NCBI RefSeq assembly: GCF_004343305.1
Contig: NZ_SMAF01000001.1
Span: forward strand, 62,001-126,000
DNA: 64,000 bases
Source of the DNA: Pseudofulvimonas gallinarii
Lineage (GTDB): Bacteria > Pseudomonadota > Gammaproteobacteria > Xanthomonadales > UBA2363
Direction: 5' to 3'
In this document: one piece after another, positions 1 through 8,808 of the stretch
Layout of the letters: every line of letters begins with the position of its first letter
How positions within the stretch are numbered: the first letter of the stretch is position 1
Notes under the pieces: generated by a model
What the model was told of the DNA's origin: nothing
What the model saw: only the letters and a program-made list of their open reading frames with translations
The model's database searches: none
Program-made: the position numbers and the translations under genes

Positions 1-204
1 CGAGTACAGCAGCAACTGCACCGTGCCGGCGCGCGCGCCGACGATCAGGTCGGTGCCGCTCAGCGTGCTGGCGAAACTGCTGCGCGCCTCGCTGCGGACG
101 CGTTCGACGCCGACCAGCAGCGCGGTGCTCAGGGCGATGGTGAAAACGGTAAGGAGCACCGTGCCACGACGGTTGAGCAGGCTTTTCAGCGCAAGGCGGA
201 ACAT
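1..204 (-). CDS. FtsX-type ABC transporter permease, N-terminal part (cut by window edge)
   Basis: Only the first 68 codons lie in the window. Reading the minus strand from the ATG at 204 gives a short basic start (MFRLALKSLLNRRG) and a hydrophobic segment at about residues 15-30, then a soluble stretch, as in the MacB/LolC/FtsX permease family. The ATG shares one base with the TGA of the upstream ATPase gene (TGATG), so the two are translationally coupled and surely form one transporter. Following a ZrgA-like protein, the likely role is part of a second zinc-uptake system, but the substrate is inferred from context only. Confidence 0.8.
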   Translation of the reverse strand, partial: MFRLALKSLLNRRGTVLLTVFTIALSTALLVGVERVRSEARSSFASTLSGTDLIVGARAGTVQLLLYS

Positions 205-914
205 CAGGCCGCCTCCGCCGGAGTGGCTGCGCGGTTGACATCGGTCAGGCGCAGGCTGCGCGGAAACAGCGGTGCCAGCGCCGGATCGTGGCTGACGAAC
301 ACCAGCGTGCTGCCGGCGCGTCCGCATTCGCCGAACAGCAGTTCGATGAAGGCGGCGCGCGCGTTCGCATCGAGTGCGGACGTCGGTTCGTCGGCAATCA
401 CCAGTTCCGGCGCACCGATCAGGGCGCGTGCGGCGGCGACGCGCTGCTGCTGACCGACGCTGAGTTCGGTGACGGAATGGTGGCGCAGCGACTGCACATC
501 CAGACCCAGGGCGCCGAGCAGGCGTTCGGCCTCGCTGTTGACCCGCGCGCCCAGTCGTTGACGGCGGCGCGGGGAGAACCGGCAACCCAGGGTGACGTTC
601 TCGACCAGTCCCAGATACGGCACCAGGTTGAACTGCTGGAAGATGAAGCCGATGTGGTCGGCACGGAAGCGGTCACGGGCACCGGCACGCAGGCGTGCGG
701 GTTCGGTGCCGAGAATCGCCAGTCGTCCGGCGTCGGGCAGCAGCACGCCCCCGAGCAGGCCGAGCAGCGTGCTCTTGCCGCTGCCCGACGGGCCTTCCAG
801 GAATACGCGTTCGCCAGCGCCGATGACCAGGTGGGGAATGTCGATCAGCGCCGGTTTTCCGGGCCAGGCGTAGCGAAGGTCGTCGATGGCGACGGTCGCG
901 GTCGGCGTGTTCAT
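204..914 (-). CDS. ABC transporter ATP-binding protein (LolD/MacB class), zinc cassette
   Basis: The protein has 236 residues, a full-length ATPase. Walker A GPSGSGKST is at residues 41-49, the Q-loop at 92-94, the signature LSVGQQQ at 151-157, Walker B LVIADEP at 171-177 and the switch histidine at 209. The sequence class is that of LolD/MacB ATPases, which pair with FtsX-type permeases, and such a permease follows with a one-base overlap. A histidine-rich DUF2796 protein is encoded 75 bp upstream on the same strand. The same trio (ZrgA, ATPase, permease) forms the zinc-regulated zrg transporter of Vibrio cholerae, so zinc uptake is a reasonable inference; lipoprotein or peptide export is the alternative. 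Confidence 0.88.
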   Translation of the reverse strand: MNTPTATVAIDDLRYAWPGKPALIDIPHLVIGAGERVFLEGPSGSGKSTLLGLLGGVLLPDAGRLAILGTEPARLRAGARDRFRADHIGFIFQQFNLVPYLGLVENVTLGCRFSPRRRQRLGARVNSEAERLLGALGLDVQSLRHHSVTELSVGQQQRVAAARALIGAPELVIADEPTSALDANARAAFIELLFGECGRAGSTLVFVSHDPALAPLFPRSLRLTDVNRAATPAEAA

Positions 915-989
915 GACGGCAGTGTAACGAGGCGGATCACCCGGCCCGTGCCGGACGCGGTCAAGGGGGCGAACATCGCGACGAAGCCG

Positions 990-1601
990 TCAGGGAGCCA
1001 GGCGCACCTCGCCGCGGCCGCCCGGCAGCTCCACGCGACCCTGGTGGTCTTCGGCAAGGAAATCGACGCGGACCCGGGAGAGGCTGGAGAAATAGCCCCC
1101 GAGGTTCACCCGTACGGAGACCGGCGCCTTTGCGCATTCGGCCTTCAACGAGGCGTGGAATTCACCATGGCCGCCGTGGTGGTCCGCGTCCTCGCCTTGA
1201 CCGGCTCCGTGGTCATGGCCGGCATGGCCGTCCCGGTGGTCGTGGTCGTCATCTTCGCCGTGACCGCCTTCGCTGGATGCCTGCTGCGCCTTGAAGCCGT
1301 GCACATGGGCGTTGCTGTCGGTGAATGCACAGGCGTCCGCGGGCTCGAAGGCCAGCCAGATCCTGCCGTCGCGCAGTGTCTCCAGCGATTTCTCGATGCC
1401 CGAGTGCTGCAGTCGATCGCGCGGCGCGTGCTCGAAGCCGACGATGTCGCTGCCCGGGGCGGTGAATTCGACCTCGAGCTGTCCATCCGCATAGGCGATC
1501 TGCAGGTCGGCGCGACCATGTTCATGACTGTCGTGCTGGTGCGCGATCTGGGCGCTGGCCAGCGGGGCGGTCAACAGCAACGGCACGAGGGCAGGGCGCA
1601 T
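990..1601 (-). CDS. DUF2796 (ZrgA-like) histidine-rich zinc-binding protein
   Basis: This is a 203-residue exported protein. The ATG at 1601 was chosen because a signal peptide (residues 1-17, ending ASA) begins there; the open frame upstream is low-complexity and has no signal. After HQHDSHEHGRADL, an N-terminal domain with Cys91 is followed by a His/Asp-rich linker at about residues 113-149 with HGHD-like repeats, then a C-terminal domain with Cys156. The layout matches the DUF2796 family, whose member ZrgA belongs to a zinc-responsive ABC system. The His-rich arm would capture Zn(II) in the periplasm for the transporter encoded just downstream. No convincing Zur operator is visible in the short upstream gap. 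Confidence 0.85.
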   Translation of the reverse strand: MRPALVPLLLTAPLASAQIAHQHDSHEHGRADLQIAYADGQLEVEFTAPGSDIVGFEHAPRDRLQHSGIEKSLETLRDGRIWLAFEPADACAFTDSNAHVHGFKAQQASSEGGHGEDDDHDHRDGHAGHDHGAGQGEDADHHGGHGEFHASLKAECAKAPVSVRVNLGGYFSSLSRVRVDFLAEDHQGRVELPGGRGEVRLAP

Positions 1602-1647
1602 GGACGGACTCCGGTTGGATGGGTGGCGATACGATGCGGCGCGCAGC

Positions 1648-2436
1648 CTACTGCCCGGCCTGTGGATGGAAGCGCCAGTGCCAGGGTTCGTAGGCGATGC
1701 CATGGGGATTGTCGCGTGGATAGCTGAGACGGAAGCTGAAGCGCCCTGCATGCGCCGACAGCCAGGCGAATGCCGCGGTGTTTTCAAAGGATTCTTCCAG
1801 TACGGCTCCGTCGCCGCCATGCAGATCCAGAGTCGTTCCCAGATGGTGCTCGCTGAAACCGGGCAGGGCGCTGACGGAAAGGATGGCGTCCCAATCAAGC
1901 CCGCGCGCGCGTTTCCGTGCGATCAGCATTCGCTGGTAGGCGGCGCTGCGGAACCCCGACACCGGTTCCAGCACGACGCCATCGCGGCGTGCGGCGATCG
2001 ACATACGCAGCCAGGCGCGGGCGGCAGCCGGCGTGAGCCACAGGGAGCGTCCGCCACGATCGCGGCCGGCTTCGACGAGTTCCCCCGGTTCATCGCAGCG
2101 CTGCAGGCGATAGTCGCGCAGGATCTCCGTCGGTACGCCCAGTCCCTGCAGCCAGTCCTTGCGCCTGGGCTGGCGTGAAAGCAGGCGTTGTGCGGCGGTG
2201 CCGGCTTTGAATCGCGCCTCCAGCCGGGCCATCTCCCCCAGGAGATCGCGGGACGGAAGGGGTGGACGCTTACGGGCTATGCGCGGGTGCGTGCCATTCG
2301 CCAGGCTCCAGCGCACGAGGACCGCGCCATCGCGCTTGCGCACAAGGCTGGCCGAAGCGGGCAGTCCGCGCTGGTGGTAATCGAGCACCAGTGCGTGTGC
2401 GTGGCCGTTGATCCATCTGCGTTTCAACTCGGGCAT
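1648..2436 (-). CDS. M15 (VanY/DacB-type) D-alanyl-D-alanine carboxypeptidase
   Basis: 262 residues. The C-terminal half carries the zinc peptidase motifs of the VanY family: SGFRS (160-164), SEHHLGTTLDL (195-205, the SxHxxGxxxD motif with zinc ligands His197 and Asp204) and EPWHWR (250-255, catalytic Glu250 and third ligand His253). The first 100 residues are basic and do not form an obvious signal peptide, which is unusual for an enzyme acting on periplasmic peptidoglycan peptides; the start could be misplaced or export may use another route. The gene lies 46 bp upstream of the ZrgA-like gene on the same strand, so they may be co-transcribed. Confidence 0.88.
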   Translation of the reverse strand: MPELKRRWINGHAHALVLDYHQRGLPASASLVRKRDGAVLVRWSLANGTHPRIARKRPPLPSRDLLGEMARLEARFKAGTAAQRLLSRQPRRKDWLQGLGVPTEILRDYRLQRCDEPGELVEAGRDRGGRSLWLTPAAARAWLRMSIAARRDGVVLEPVSGFRSAAYQRMLIARKRARGLDWDAILSVSALPGFSEHHLGTTLDLHGGDGAVLEESFENTAAFAWLSAHAGRFSFRLSYPRDNPHGIAYEPWHWRFHPQAGQ

Positions 2437-2625
2437 GGCGAGAGGATTTTCCGGGCGGGGCCGTATTATCCGTCAGGCGACCGCGACACGCGTGGGCGCC
2501 GGCCCGCCAGCCCGGGCTGGATCGCCGGATTGCGGCCGCATCTTGCGCTGCGCGCGGCAACGCCGCACTCTTCGCCTCTTTCTCCAGGGCGCCCATCCCT
2601 GCTGTCCTCCGTCGACTTCCTTACG

Positions 2626-3696
2626 ATGAAGACCCTCCCACGCGGCCTCTCCACGGTCCTGTTTCCCTTGCTGCTGGCGGCCTGCGCCACGACGCCCGGG
2701 TCACGGCCGGCGACGCCATCGATGCCGGCGATCCCGGCGACCTGGGTGGCCGAACCCCTGCCTGGCGACGAGATCGACTCGGTATCGGTCTGGCGAAGGG
2801 ACGACGCGCCGGCACACGTCATCGCGACGGCCAAGAAGGGCCACCGCCTGGTTCTGCTGGACGCCGATACCGGGCGACTCGCCGGCGAACTGGGGCGGCA
2901 CGGCAGTGCACCAGGTGAATTCAGCGCACCCAACGGCATCGCCATTGATGGCGACCTGGCATTCGTCGTCGACCGCGACAACCGGCGCGTGCAGGTGCTG
3001 CAACTGACTTCGGGCAACGTGATCGGCACGTTCGGCGACGACGCGCTGCGGCGCCCGTTCGGCCTGTGGCTGCGGGTCCACGGCGGAGGCTTCTACCATG
3101 TCTATGTGACCGACAGCTTCGACGTCGACCCAGGTGTCGAACCACCCGGCATGGACGGCCGCGTCAAGCGCTACGCCGTGCGCCTTTCCGGCAGCGGACT
3201 GGAAGCGCAGCTGGAAGGCCGCTTCGGCGAGATGGAGGGCGAGGCCGCCTTGCGCTACGTGGAGTCCGTGTGGGGTGATCCACCCCATAACCGCCTGCTG
3301 GTCGCCGACGAATATCCGGAGCACCGCGACATCAAGGTGTTCGACATGGCGGGACGATTCACCGGCGCGGTGATCGGCCAGGGCATGTTTACCGGCGAGC
3401 CGGAAGGCCTGACGCTGATCGAGTGTGGCGATGACGGTGGCGGCTACTGGCTGGTGTCAGACCAGGATCCGGATCAGCAGGCCTTCCACCTGTTCGAACG
3501 GCGGTCACTGGCGCGGGTTGGAAGCTTCAGGTCCGACGATGCGCGCATGGTCGATGGACTGTGGTTCCAGCCGGGTCGAAGCGGCCGCTTTCCGGCTGGC
3601 GTCCTGTTCACGCAGTCCAACGATATCACCGTGGTCGCTTTCGACTGGCAGCACATCGTGGAGGCGCTGTCACTGCGCCGCGACTGCGGCCTGTGA
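2626..3696 (+). CDS. beta-propeller lipoprotein (phytase/NHL-like)
   Basis: 356 residues. The ATG at 2626 starts a lipoprotein signal (LAAC at 17-20, lipidated Cys20). The remainder is repetitive and beta-rich with repeated 'G.R.V.L.D..TG' strand patterns, and has 'GEFSAPNGIAIDGDLAFVVD', an NHL-type repeat. The later part (EGLTLIECGDDGGGYWLVSD, then FHLFERR) resembles the blade in beta-propeller phytases where 'EG' and 'G.GYLI.S' recur. It may be a phytase-like phosphatase or simply a propeller-fold binding lipoprotein; the calcium and phosphate ligands cannot be assigned by eye. It is divergent from the M15 peptidase gene with 189 bp between. Confidence 0.75.
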   Translation: MKTLPRGLSTVLFPLLLAACATTPGSRPATPSMPAIPATWVAEPLPGDEIDSVSVWRRDDAPAHVIATAKKGHRLVLLDADTGRLAGELGRHGSAPGEFSAPNGIAIDGDLAFVVDRDNRRVQVLQLTSGNVIGTFGDDALRRPFGLWLRVHGGGFYHVYVTDSFDVDPGVEPPGMDGRVKRYAVRLSGSGLEAQLEGRFGEMEGEAALRYVESVWGDPPHNRLLVADEYPEHRDIKVFDMAGRFTGAVIGQGMFTGEPEGLTLIECGDDGGGYWLVSDQDPDQQAFHLFERRSLARVGSFRSDDARMVDGLWFQPGRSGRFPAGVLFTQSNDITVVAFDWQHIVEALSLRRDCGL

Positions 3697-3738
3697 TGCG
3701 CCCCGCTGCTGCCGGGTGCAGCGCAGCAGCCAGCACCA

Positions 3739-4851
3739 TCAGGCCGTGGCTTCGGCTTCCCCGCGCGTCTGGCTGACCGCATTGCGACCGCGCGATTTCG
3801 AGGCGTAGAGCGCGCGGTCGGCGCGTTGCGACCACTGCCTGAGGTCGTCGTCACCAGACCCTGGCGAAGCCAGGCCGATGCTCACCGTGGCACGCAGTTC
3901 CGGCCACTCCGCAAAGCTCAGGGCCGTGACACCGGCCCGGATCGCTTCCGCGACGGCATGCGCCCCGGTCTCGGCCAGCGGCAGGACGACGGCGAACTCG
4001 TCACCGCCCAGTCGGCCGGCATGGCCGTCGGCGGGCACGACGCGGCGCAGGACGTCGCCGATGCCGCGCAGGACATCGTCGCCGGCCGCATGGCCGTAGT
4101 TGTCGTTGACCGACTTGAAGTGGTCGGCATCGATCAGGACCAGCGTCGCGTCGCTTCGCCCTGCATGATGCCTTTGCAGCAGTGCCGCGGCGTGTTCCTG
4201 CCAGTGGCCGCGGTTTTCCAGCCCGGTCAGGACATCGAAGCGGCTCAAGGTATCGAGCCGCAGGTTCTGCATCTGCACACGGCGGATCAGGTGGTAGGCG
4301 CCCATGGCGACCGCTAGCGTATGCACCACCAGCATCGGCAGGCAGGCCATCAGCACGGTCATGCTGGTTTCCAGTCGCACCGCGAAGCCGGTGAGCAGGC
4401 CGGTCGCCAGCAGTCCGATCACCATGGCTGGAATCGAGTGACGCCACAGGCCGCGCACGCCGGAGCTGATCTTGTCGGCCGCGGCGACCGTCAACACCAT
4501 CACTGACGGCAGCAGCGTGAACTGCATCAGGGGCAACAGGCTCGCGGTCAGCGCCGAGTCGATGGTGAGGTTGCGCAACTCCGCTTCGGAGGGGTCGCGG
4601 CTGCGACAGGCATGCAGGTGAAAGGCCACGTGCGGCCAGACAAGGCCGCAGAACACCGTCCAGACCCAGGCCGGCCACGGCATCGAGAGCTCGTGCAGGG
4701 TGACGAGAACGGGAATGACGCCCAGGCCCATGCCCAGAACCCGGAACGGGTAGACCCGTCGTGCCAGCGACCGCAGGCGGGCAGAGCGGCGGGTGGGTTG
4801 CGACGGGTCGATCGGGTCCGGCATGACGACTTCCTGTGCGGTCGCCGGCAA
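3739..4851 (-). CDS. MASE2-GGDEF diguanylate cyclase
   Basis: 370 residues. The N-terminal part (about 30-190) has several hydrophobic segments and the MASE2 hallmarks RVLGMGLG, WPHVAFH and RNLTIDS, the sensor region found in AdrA/DgcC-like enzymes. The C-terminal GGDEF domain starts near 200 (DVLTGLENR) and holds the metal-binding Asp241 region and an intact LGGDEF at 281-286, so c-di-GMP synthesis is expected. The RxxD inhibitory site normally nine residues ahead of GGDEF is not apparent (PADGHAGRL instead), so product feedback may be absent. Start: ATG at 4851; an in-frame ATG at 4824 is an alternative. It is divergent from the epimerase gene. Confidence 0.92.
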   Translation of the reverse strand: MPATAQEVVMPDPIDPSQPTRRSARLRSLARRVYPFRVLGMGLGVIPVLVTLHELSMPWPAWVWTVFCGLVWPHVAFHLHACRSRDPSEAELRNLTIDSALTASLLPLMQFTLLPSVMVLTVAAADKISSGVRGLWRHSIPAMVIGLLATGLLTGFAVRLETSMTVLMACLPMLVVHTLAVAMGAYHLIRRVQMQNLRLDTLSRFDVLTGLENRGHWQEHAAALLQRHHAGRSDATLVLIDADHFKSVNDNYGHAAGDDVLRGIGDVLRRVVPADGHAGRLGGDEFAVVLPLAETGAHAVAEAIRAGVTALSFAEWPELRATVSIGLASPGSGDDDLRQWSQRADRALYASKSRGRNAVSQTRGEAEATA

Positions 4852-4978
4852 TAGTATTCGTTAAAGCGGACGGTGCGGTGTCCTTCCTCGCACGCCATGC
4901 CATTCAACCGCCAGGAGTCCTCGTTTCGTCGCAGCGTCGGACTTCCGGCAGGGGTGCCGATGGATCCGGGTGGGCTAT

Positions 4979-5013
4979 ACCGGCGCTACGCCGGTCCTGT
5001 CCCTGACAGGACC
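4979..5013 (+). promoter_or_regulatory. two overlapping perfect hairpins in the epimerase leader
   Basis: ACCGGCG-CTA-CGCCGGT (4979-4995, 7-bp stem) and GGTCCTGTC-CCT-GACAGGACC (4993-5013, 9-bp stem) share three bases, so an RNA can fold only one fully. They sit 33 bp before the epimerase start codon. The arrangement could be a leader switch, or a dispersed palindromic repeat; part of the second hairpin recurs at 24,588-24,623. There is no T-run, so this is not a simple terminator. Confidence 0.4.
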
Positions 5014-5046
5014 GCCGTTCGACCATCGACCCCGGGAGCTTCCGCC

Positions 5047-6198
5047 ATGACCACACGTCGCGACCTGTTCAAACTGGGCGCCCTTGCCGCCGCCGCTGCC
5101 GTCACGCTGCCTGCCTTCGCTTCAGGCGCGCGCACAGCGGGCGCGGCTGCAGTGCAGAGAGCGGCACGGCCGCTGCGCATCCTCATTCTCGGTGGCACCG
5201 GTTTTACCGGCCCGTTCCAGGTCGATTACGCGCTTGCGCGTGGCCACAGGATCACGCTGTTCAATCGTGGCCAGCGTCCTTCGCCGGAATGGCCGGCCGA
5301 AGTCGAGCAGCTGCATGGCGACCGCAACACCGGCGATCTCAAGGCCCTGGAAGGTCGCGAGTGGGACGTGTGCATCGACAATCCGACTTCACTGCCGTTC
5401 TGGGTCCGTGATGCCGGCAAGGTGCTCAAGGGCAAGGTCGGCCACTATCTGTTCATCTCGACGATCTCCGTCTATGCCGATGGCAGCCGCGCCGGCATCG
5501 AGGAGGACGCGTCGCTGGCCCGGTACCGCGGCAGCGATGCCATGGCCGAAACCATGGAAACGCTGCGTGCCGACATGGGCAACCTCTACGGCCCGCTGAA
5601 GGCCTTGAGCGAAGCGGAAGCGCACAAGCAGTTCGGCGAACGGGTGACCATCATCCGGCCGGGTTACATCGTCGGGCCGCGTGACGAGACCGACCGCTTC
5701 ACCTACTGGCCGCATCGCATCGCCCAGGGCGGCGAGCTGCTGGTCCCGGGTGATGGCAGCGATCCGGTGCAGATCATCGATGGCCGCGATCTCGCCGAGT
5801 GGGTGATCCGTCTTGCCGAAGCGGGCACCACGGGTACTTTCAATGCGGTCGGTCCGGATTACACGCTGACGACCGATGCGATGGTGCACGGCTGCCATGC
5901 CGTGACCGGCGGGCCGGTGCGCTTGACCCATGTCACGCCGGAATTCCTCGAGGCCAACGAGGCCGGCCTGCCGATCTGGGTGTCGTCGAAAGCCGGTCCC
6001 TATTCGGGCTACGGACGCGTCAGCAACGCGCGGGCACTCGAGGCTGGACTGACGTTCAGGCCGCTGGCGACGACGGTCGCCGACCTTCTGGCCTGGTTCC
6101 GCAGTCTCCCGGCCGAACGCCAGGCCACGCTGCGTGCGGGACTTACGCGCGACCGCGAGGCGGAACTGCTGCGCGCCTGGCATGCGCGTGGTGCCTGA
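5047..6198 (+). CDS. exported NAD-dependent epimerase/dehydratase (extended SDR)
   Basis: 383 residues. The ATG at 5047 has GGGAGC seven bases upstream and begins a twin-arginine-type signal (TTRRDLFKLGALAAAAAVT), suggesting export of the folded, cofactor-loaded enzyme. The Rossmann motif ILGGTGFTG is at 47-55, followed by an SDR core with ISTISVYAD and a conserved IRPGYIVGPRD segment. The usual YxxxK pair is not obvious in its normal position (YGPLKALSEAEA could provide Tyr and Lys). It resembles the NAD(P)-binding isoflavone-reductase/sugar-epimerase proteins that have a Tat signal. Its substrate is unknown, and it stands alone between the cyclase and the oxidoreductase genes. Confidence 0.85.
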   Translation: MTTRRDLFKLGALAAAAAVTLPAFASGARTAGAAAVQRAARPLRILILGGTGFTGPFQVDYALARGHRITLFNRGQRPSPEWPAEVEQLHGDRNTGDLKALEGREWDVCIDNPTSLPFWVRDAGKVLKGKVGHYLFISTISVYADGSRAGIEEDASLARYRGSDAMAETMETLRADMGNLYGPLKALSEAEAHKQFGERVTIIRPGYIVGPRDETDRFTYWPHRIAQGGELLVPGDGSDPVQIIDGRDLAEWVIRLAEAGTTGTFNAVGPDYTLTTDAMVHGCHAVTGGPVRLTHVTPEFLEANEAGLPIWVSSKAGPYSGYGRVSNARALEAGLTFRPLATTVADLLAWFRSLPAERQATLRAGLTRDREAELLRAWHARGA

Positions 6199-6338
6199 AC
6201 GATGACAACGATGCCGCGCCCGACTGGCGCGGCATCCTGCAAGGCGGCATGCGCGACGGGACCGTAAGCGCTGGAAAACGGCGGCAGGCGACCCCATTGA
6301 TCAGGTCTCCTTCTTGAACAGCCGCTTCCGGAGTCCGC

Positions 6339-7331
6339 ATGTTTCCCTTGTCGGTGCTAGATCTCGCGCCGGTTGCCGACGGCAGCGACATCGCCAGCAG
6401 TTTCCGTGCTTCCGTTTCACTGGCACAGCATGCCGAAGCGCTCGGCTATCGGCGCTATTGGCTTGCCGAACACCACAACATGCCGGCCATCGCCAGTTCG
6501 GCGACCGCCGTGCTGATCGGTCATATCGCTGGCCGGACGCAACGGATCCGCGTCGGTGCCGGCGGCATCATGTTGCCCAATCACGCGCCCCTGCAGGTCG
6601 CCGAACAGTTCGGCACCCTCGCGACCCTGACACCCGGTCGCATCGATCTCGGCCTGGGGCGCGCGCCCGGCACCGATACAGCGACCGCGCGTGCGCTGCG
6701 CCGCTATTTCGACAGCGCCGACCAGTTCCCGCACGACGTACAGGAATTGCTGGCCTATTTCGAGCCGGCCACGGCCAACCAGGCCGTGCGCGCGATTCCG
6801 GGTGAAGGGGTCGAAGTCGATGTCTGGCTGCTGGGCTCCAGCCTGTTCAGTGCCCGACTGGCGGCCCGGCTGGGCCTGCCGTTCGCCTTCGCATCGCACT
6901 TCGCGCCGGATGCGCTGGGTGCGGCCTTGCGTGTCTATCGCGAGGGGTTTCAGCCATCGAAGCGGCTCGCGAAGCCGTATGCCATTGCAGGCATCAATGT
7001 CGTCGCCGGCGAATCCGATTCGGAAGCACGTCGCCAGTTCACCACCGTGCAACAGAGCTTCACAAACCTGCGCCGCGGCGTCATCGGCCTGTTGCCACAG
7101 CCCATCGACGATATCGAAAACTGGTGGACCCCTCTGGAAAAGGCCGGCGTCGAACATGCGCTGGCCTGCAGCGTGGTAGGCAATCCGGATTCGGTCGCCG
7201 CTGGCCTGGATGCGTTCGTCGAACGCCACAGGCCGGACGAGCTCATCGTCGTCAGCAACCTGTACAGCCTGGAAGCACGAACACAGTCGCTCTCAGCCGC
7301 CGCCGAGTGGGCTGTTTCGAGGTCGGGCTGA
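6339..7331 (+). CDS. LLM-class flavin-dependent oxidoreductase
   Basis: 330 residues, the normal length for bacterial luciferase-like (LLM) monooxygenases of the single-component group. It starts [17 protein letters not shown] and then has the family blocks [11 protein letters not shown] (residues about 40-50), [43 protein letters not shown] (about 72-115) and a C-terminal DELIVVSN strand. These bind FMNH2 supplied by a reductase. The substrate cannot be deduced; such genes are often annotated as alkanal monooxygenase-like. It sits 140 bp after the epimerase gene on the same strand but has its own leader, so an operon is uncertain. Confidence 0.9.
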   Translation: MFPLSVLDLAPVADGSDIASSFRASVSLAQHAEALGYRRYWLAEHHNMPAIASSATAVLIGHIAGRTQRIRVGAGGIMLPNHAPLQVAEQFGTLATLTPGRIDLGLGRAPGTDTATARALRRYFDSADQFPHDVQELLAYFEPATANQAVRAIPGEGVEVDVWLLGSSLFSARLAARLGLPFAFASHFAPDALGAALRVYREGFQPSKRLAKPYAIAGINVVAGESDSEARRQFTTVQQSFTNLRRGVIGLLPQPIDDIENWWTPLEKAGVEHALACSVVGNPDSVAAGLDAFVERHRPDELIVVSNLYSLEARTQSLSAAAEWAVSRSG

Positions 7332-7439
7332 TCGCCGACTTCCGGCACCGGCTCGGCGAATCCAGCCCGTTCCGCTGAATCTGGAACTTTTCGCCGGTTG
7401 TCGCCTCTCAGCGTGACTTCCATCGCCAGGGTCGGATTC

Positions 7440-8318
7440 ATGACAAGCCGGATCACGCGGATCGCCGCCGTTCTTTCAGGTTGCCTGTTGCTCGATGCTG
7501 TTGCTGGCGCCAGTGCCGACGACGCGACAGTTCGTCAGGAGGTTTGTCCACGCGATGACGTGCTGCTTCCCGCGGAGGCGCGCTCCGGATCGGTCCTGTT
7601 CGGCGAGATGCATGGGTCGGTCGAAGCGCCGGCGTTTTTCCTCGGTGCGGTGTGCTCCGCGTTGCGCGACCGCAGTGTTCCGGCCGTGGTGGTGGGACTG
7701 GAGTTTCCGCTTGAGCAGTCGGAACCGATCGCCGCGTATCTCGATTCCGCCGGTCGGCCCGCGGACGGGACGGCATTGCTGTCCACCGCCTTCTGGCGTC
7801 GCAGCGAGCAGGATGGTCGAACCAGCGCGGCCATGTTCGAACTCGTCGAGGGCCTGCGTGTACTTTCACATGCGGACTCGCGACTGCAAGTCGCGGTCTT
7901 CGACGACCGCTCCGGCGATGCCCGGGGAGAACGGGAAAGAATGATGGCGCGGGCGTGGCAGAAGTCGCGGGCAGCGCATCCAGGCGCCATGTCCCTGGCA
8001 CTGACTGGCAATCTGCATGCAAGACGGACTGCCGGTTTTGCGGGTGACCCGGCGTACCGTCCCATGGCGATGCATCTTGACGGACCTGTGGCCACTTACG
8101 CATTTCGTGGGAACGGCGGACGGATCTGGGCGTGCATGGCCGACGGCTGCGGCATCCATGACCAGCCAGGTCGCGATGATGCGGCCTCTACGCCCGACTG
8201 GCGCATGGAACGGGTCGTGCCATCGCAGAACTATGACGGTCTGGTCGACCTCGGCCCGTACTCGCCTTCGCCGCCTGCCGTGGCCGTCTACGGCACGCAT
8301 ACGCAGCCCGGCGACTGA
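7440..8318 (+). CDS. secreted ChaN/TraB-like (Tiki superfamily) protein
   Basis: 292 residues. The ATG at 7440 gives a signal peptide (about residues 1-27, ending ASA). The early motif VLFGEMHGSVEAPAF with Glu and His, followed by VVVGLEFPLEQSEP, matches the ChaN/EreA/TraB fold, where a GE.H and a later H/E pair bind heme or a metal. A later block, LALTGNLHARRTAG, fits the second conserved His position. The role could be heme handling or metalloprotease-like; the catalytic set cannot be verified by eye. The sequence upstream of 7440 in frame is not signal-like and overlaps the preceding gap, so the shorter start was taken. Confidence 0.75.
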   Translation: MTSRITRIAAVLSGCLLLDAVAGASADDATVRQEVCPRDDVLLPAEARSGSVLFGEMHGSVEAPAFFLGAVCSALRDRSVPAVVVGLEFPLEQSEPIAAYLDSAGRPADGTALLSTAFWRRSEQDGRTSAAMFELVEGLRVLSHADSRLQVAVFDDRSGDARGERERMMARAWQKSRAAHPGAMSLALTGNLHARRTAGFAGDPAYRPMAMHLDGPVATYAFRGNGGRIWACMADGCGIHDQPGRDDAASTPDWRMERVVPSQNYDGLVDLGPYSPSPPAVAVYGTHTQPGD

Positions 8319-8808
8319 CCGGCGTCCCATTCCCGTAGTGGGACGTGGCAGGCGCGGCGCCGTGATCAACGTCCGCCGAGGTGATGCTGTCGGCAACGAC
8401 GTGTGCGTCGAATGTATCCGGCACCTGCCGGTAATCAGTGGGTTGGCATTGTCAAGGACGTCACGGGCGACCTGGCATCCGGGATGGCCAGGTGGCGACG
8501 GTTCTTTTTCGTGCCCTTCGGTCGGTTCGTGCTGGCAGGGGTGGCGTTGCCAGGGGGCGCAGGATGGCAGCCATTGCGATCACCTGCCGCGCGACCGCCT
8601 CGCCACGGCATCCGCTGTGATCCACACTTCCAGGCGGGCTCGACGATGACGGCAGTAGACCTCCGCCGCTGATGCCAGCCCTGCCGGGATGCCTTGGGCG
8701 AGGGGCAGCGCGCCGGTGAAAAACGCCGCCCAGGGGCGGCGTCTGCTCCACTTTCAGTTCCGTCGTAATTCCGGCACCGCTGTCCTGTTGCCGGAACGGG
8801 CAGGGCGC
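8319..8808. other. 490-bp gap without a supported gene
   Basis: Directly after the ChaN-like gene there is an inverted repeat GTCCCA / TGGGAC (8324-8344) with no T-run, perhaps a transcript end. Near the right end lies the terminator of the beta-oxidation operon (8719-8742). Between them the frames in both directions are short, arginine-rich and without ribosome binding sites; I see no gene, repeat or RNA signature. Confidence 0.6.
8719..8742 (-). terminator. intrinsic terminator of the beta-oxidation operon
   Basis: On the minus strand the perfect 8-bp stem ACGCCGCC / GGCGGCGT with loop CCTG is followed directly by TTTT. It lies 67 bases past the thiolase stop at 8809 and so ends the two-gene fatty-acid operon. 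Confidence 0.85.

Noticed and set aside
288-1727. A 479-codon open frame on the plus strand
   Set aside because: It is antisense to the ABC ATPase and ZrgA-like genes, has low-complexity Gly/Arg/Val composition and no family motifs; high GC keeps such mirror frames open.
8324-8344. GTCCCA / TGGGAC inverted repeat after the ChaN-like gene as a terminator
   Set aside because: The 6-bp stem has a 9-base loop and no T-run, so it does not qualify as an intrinsic terminator.
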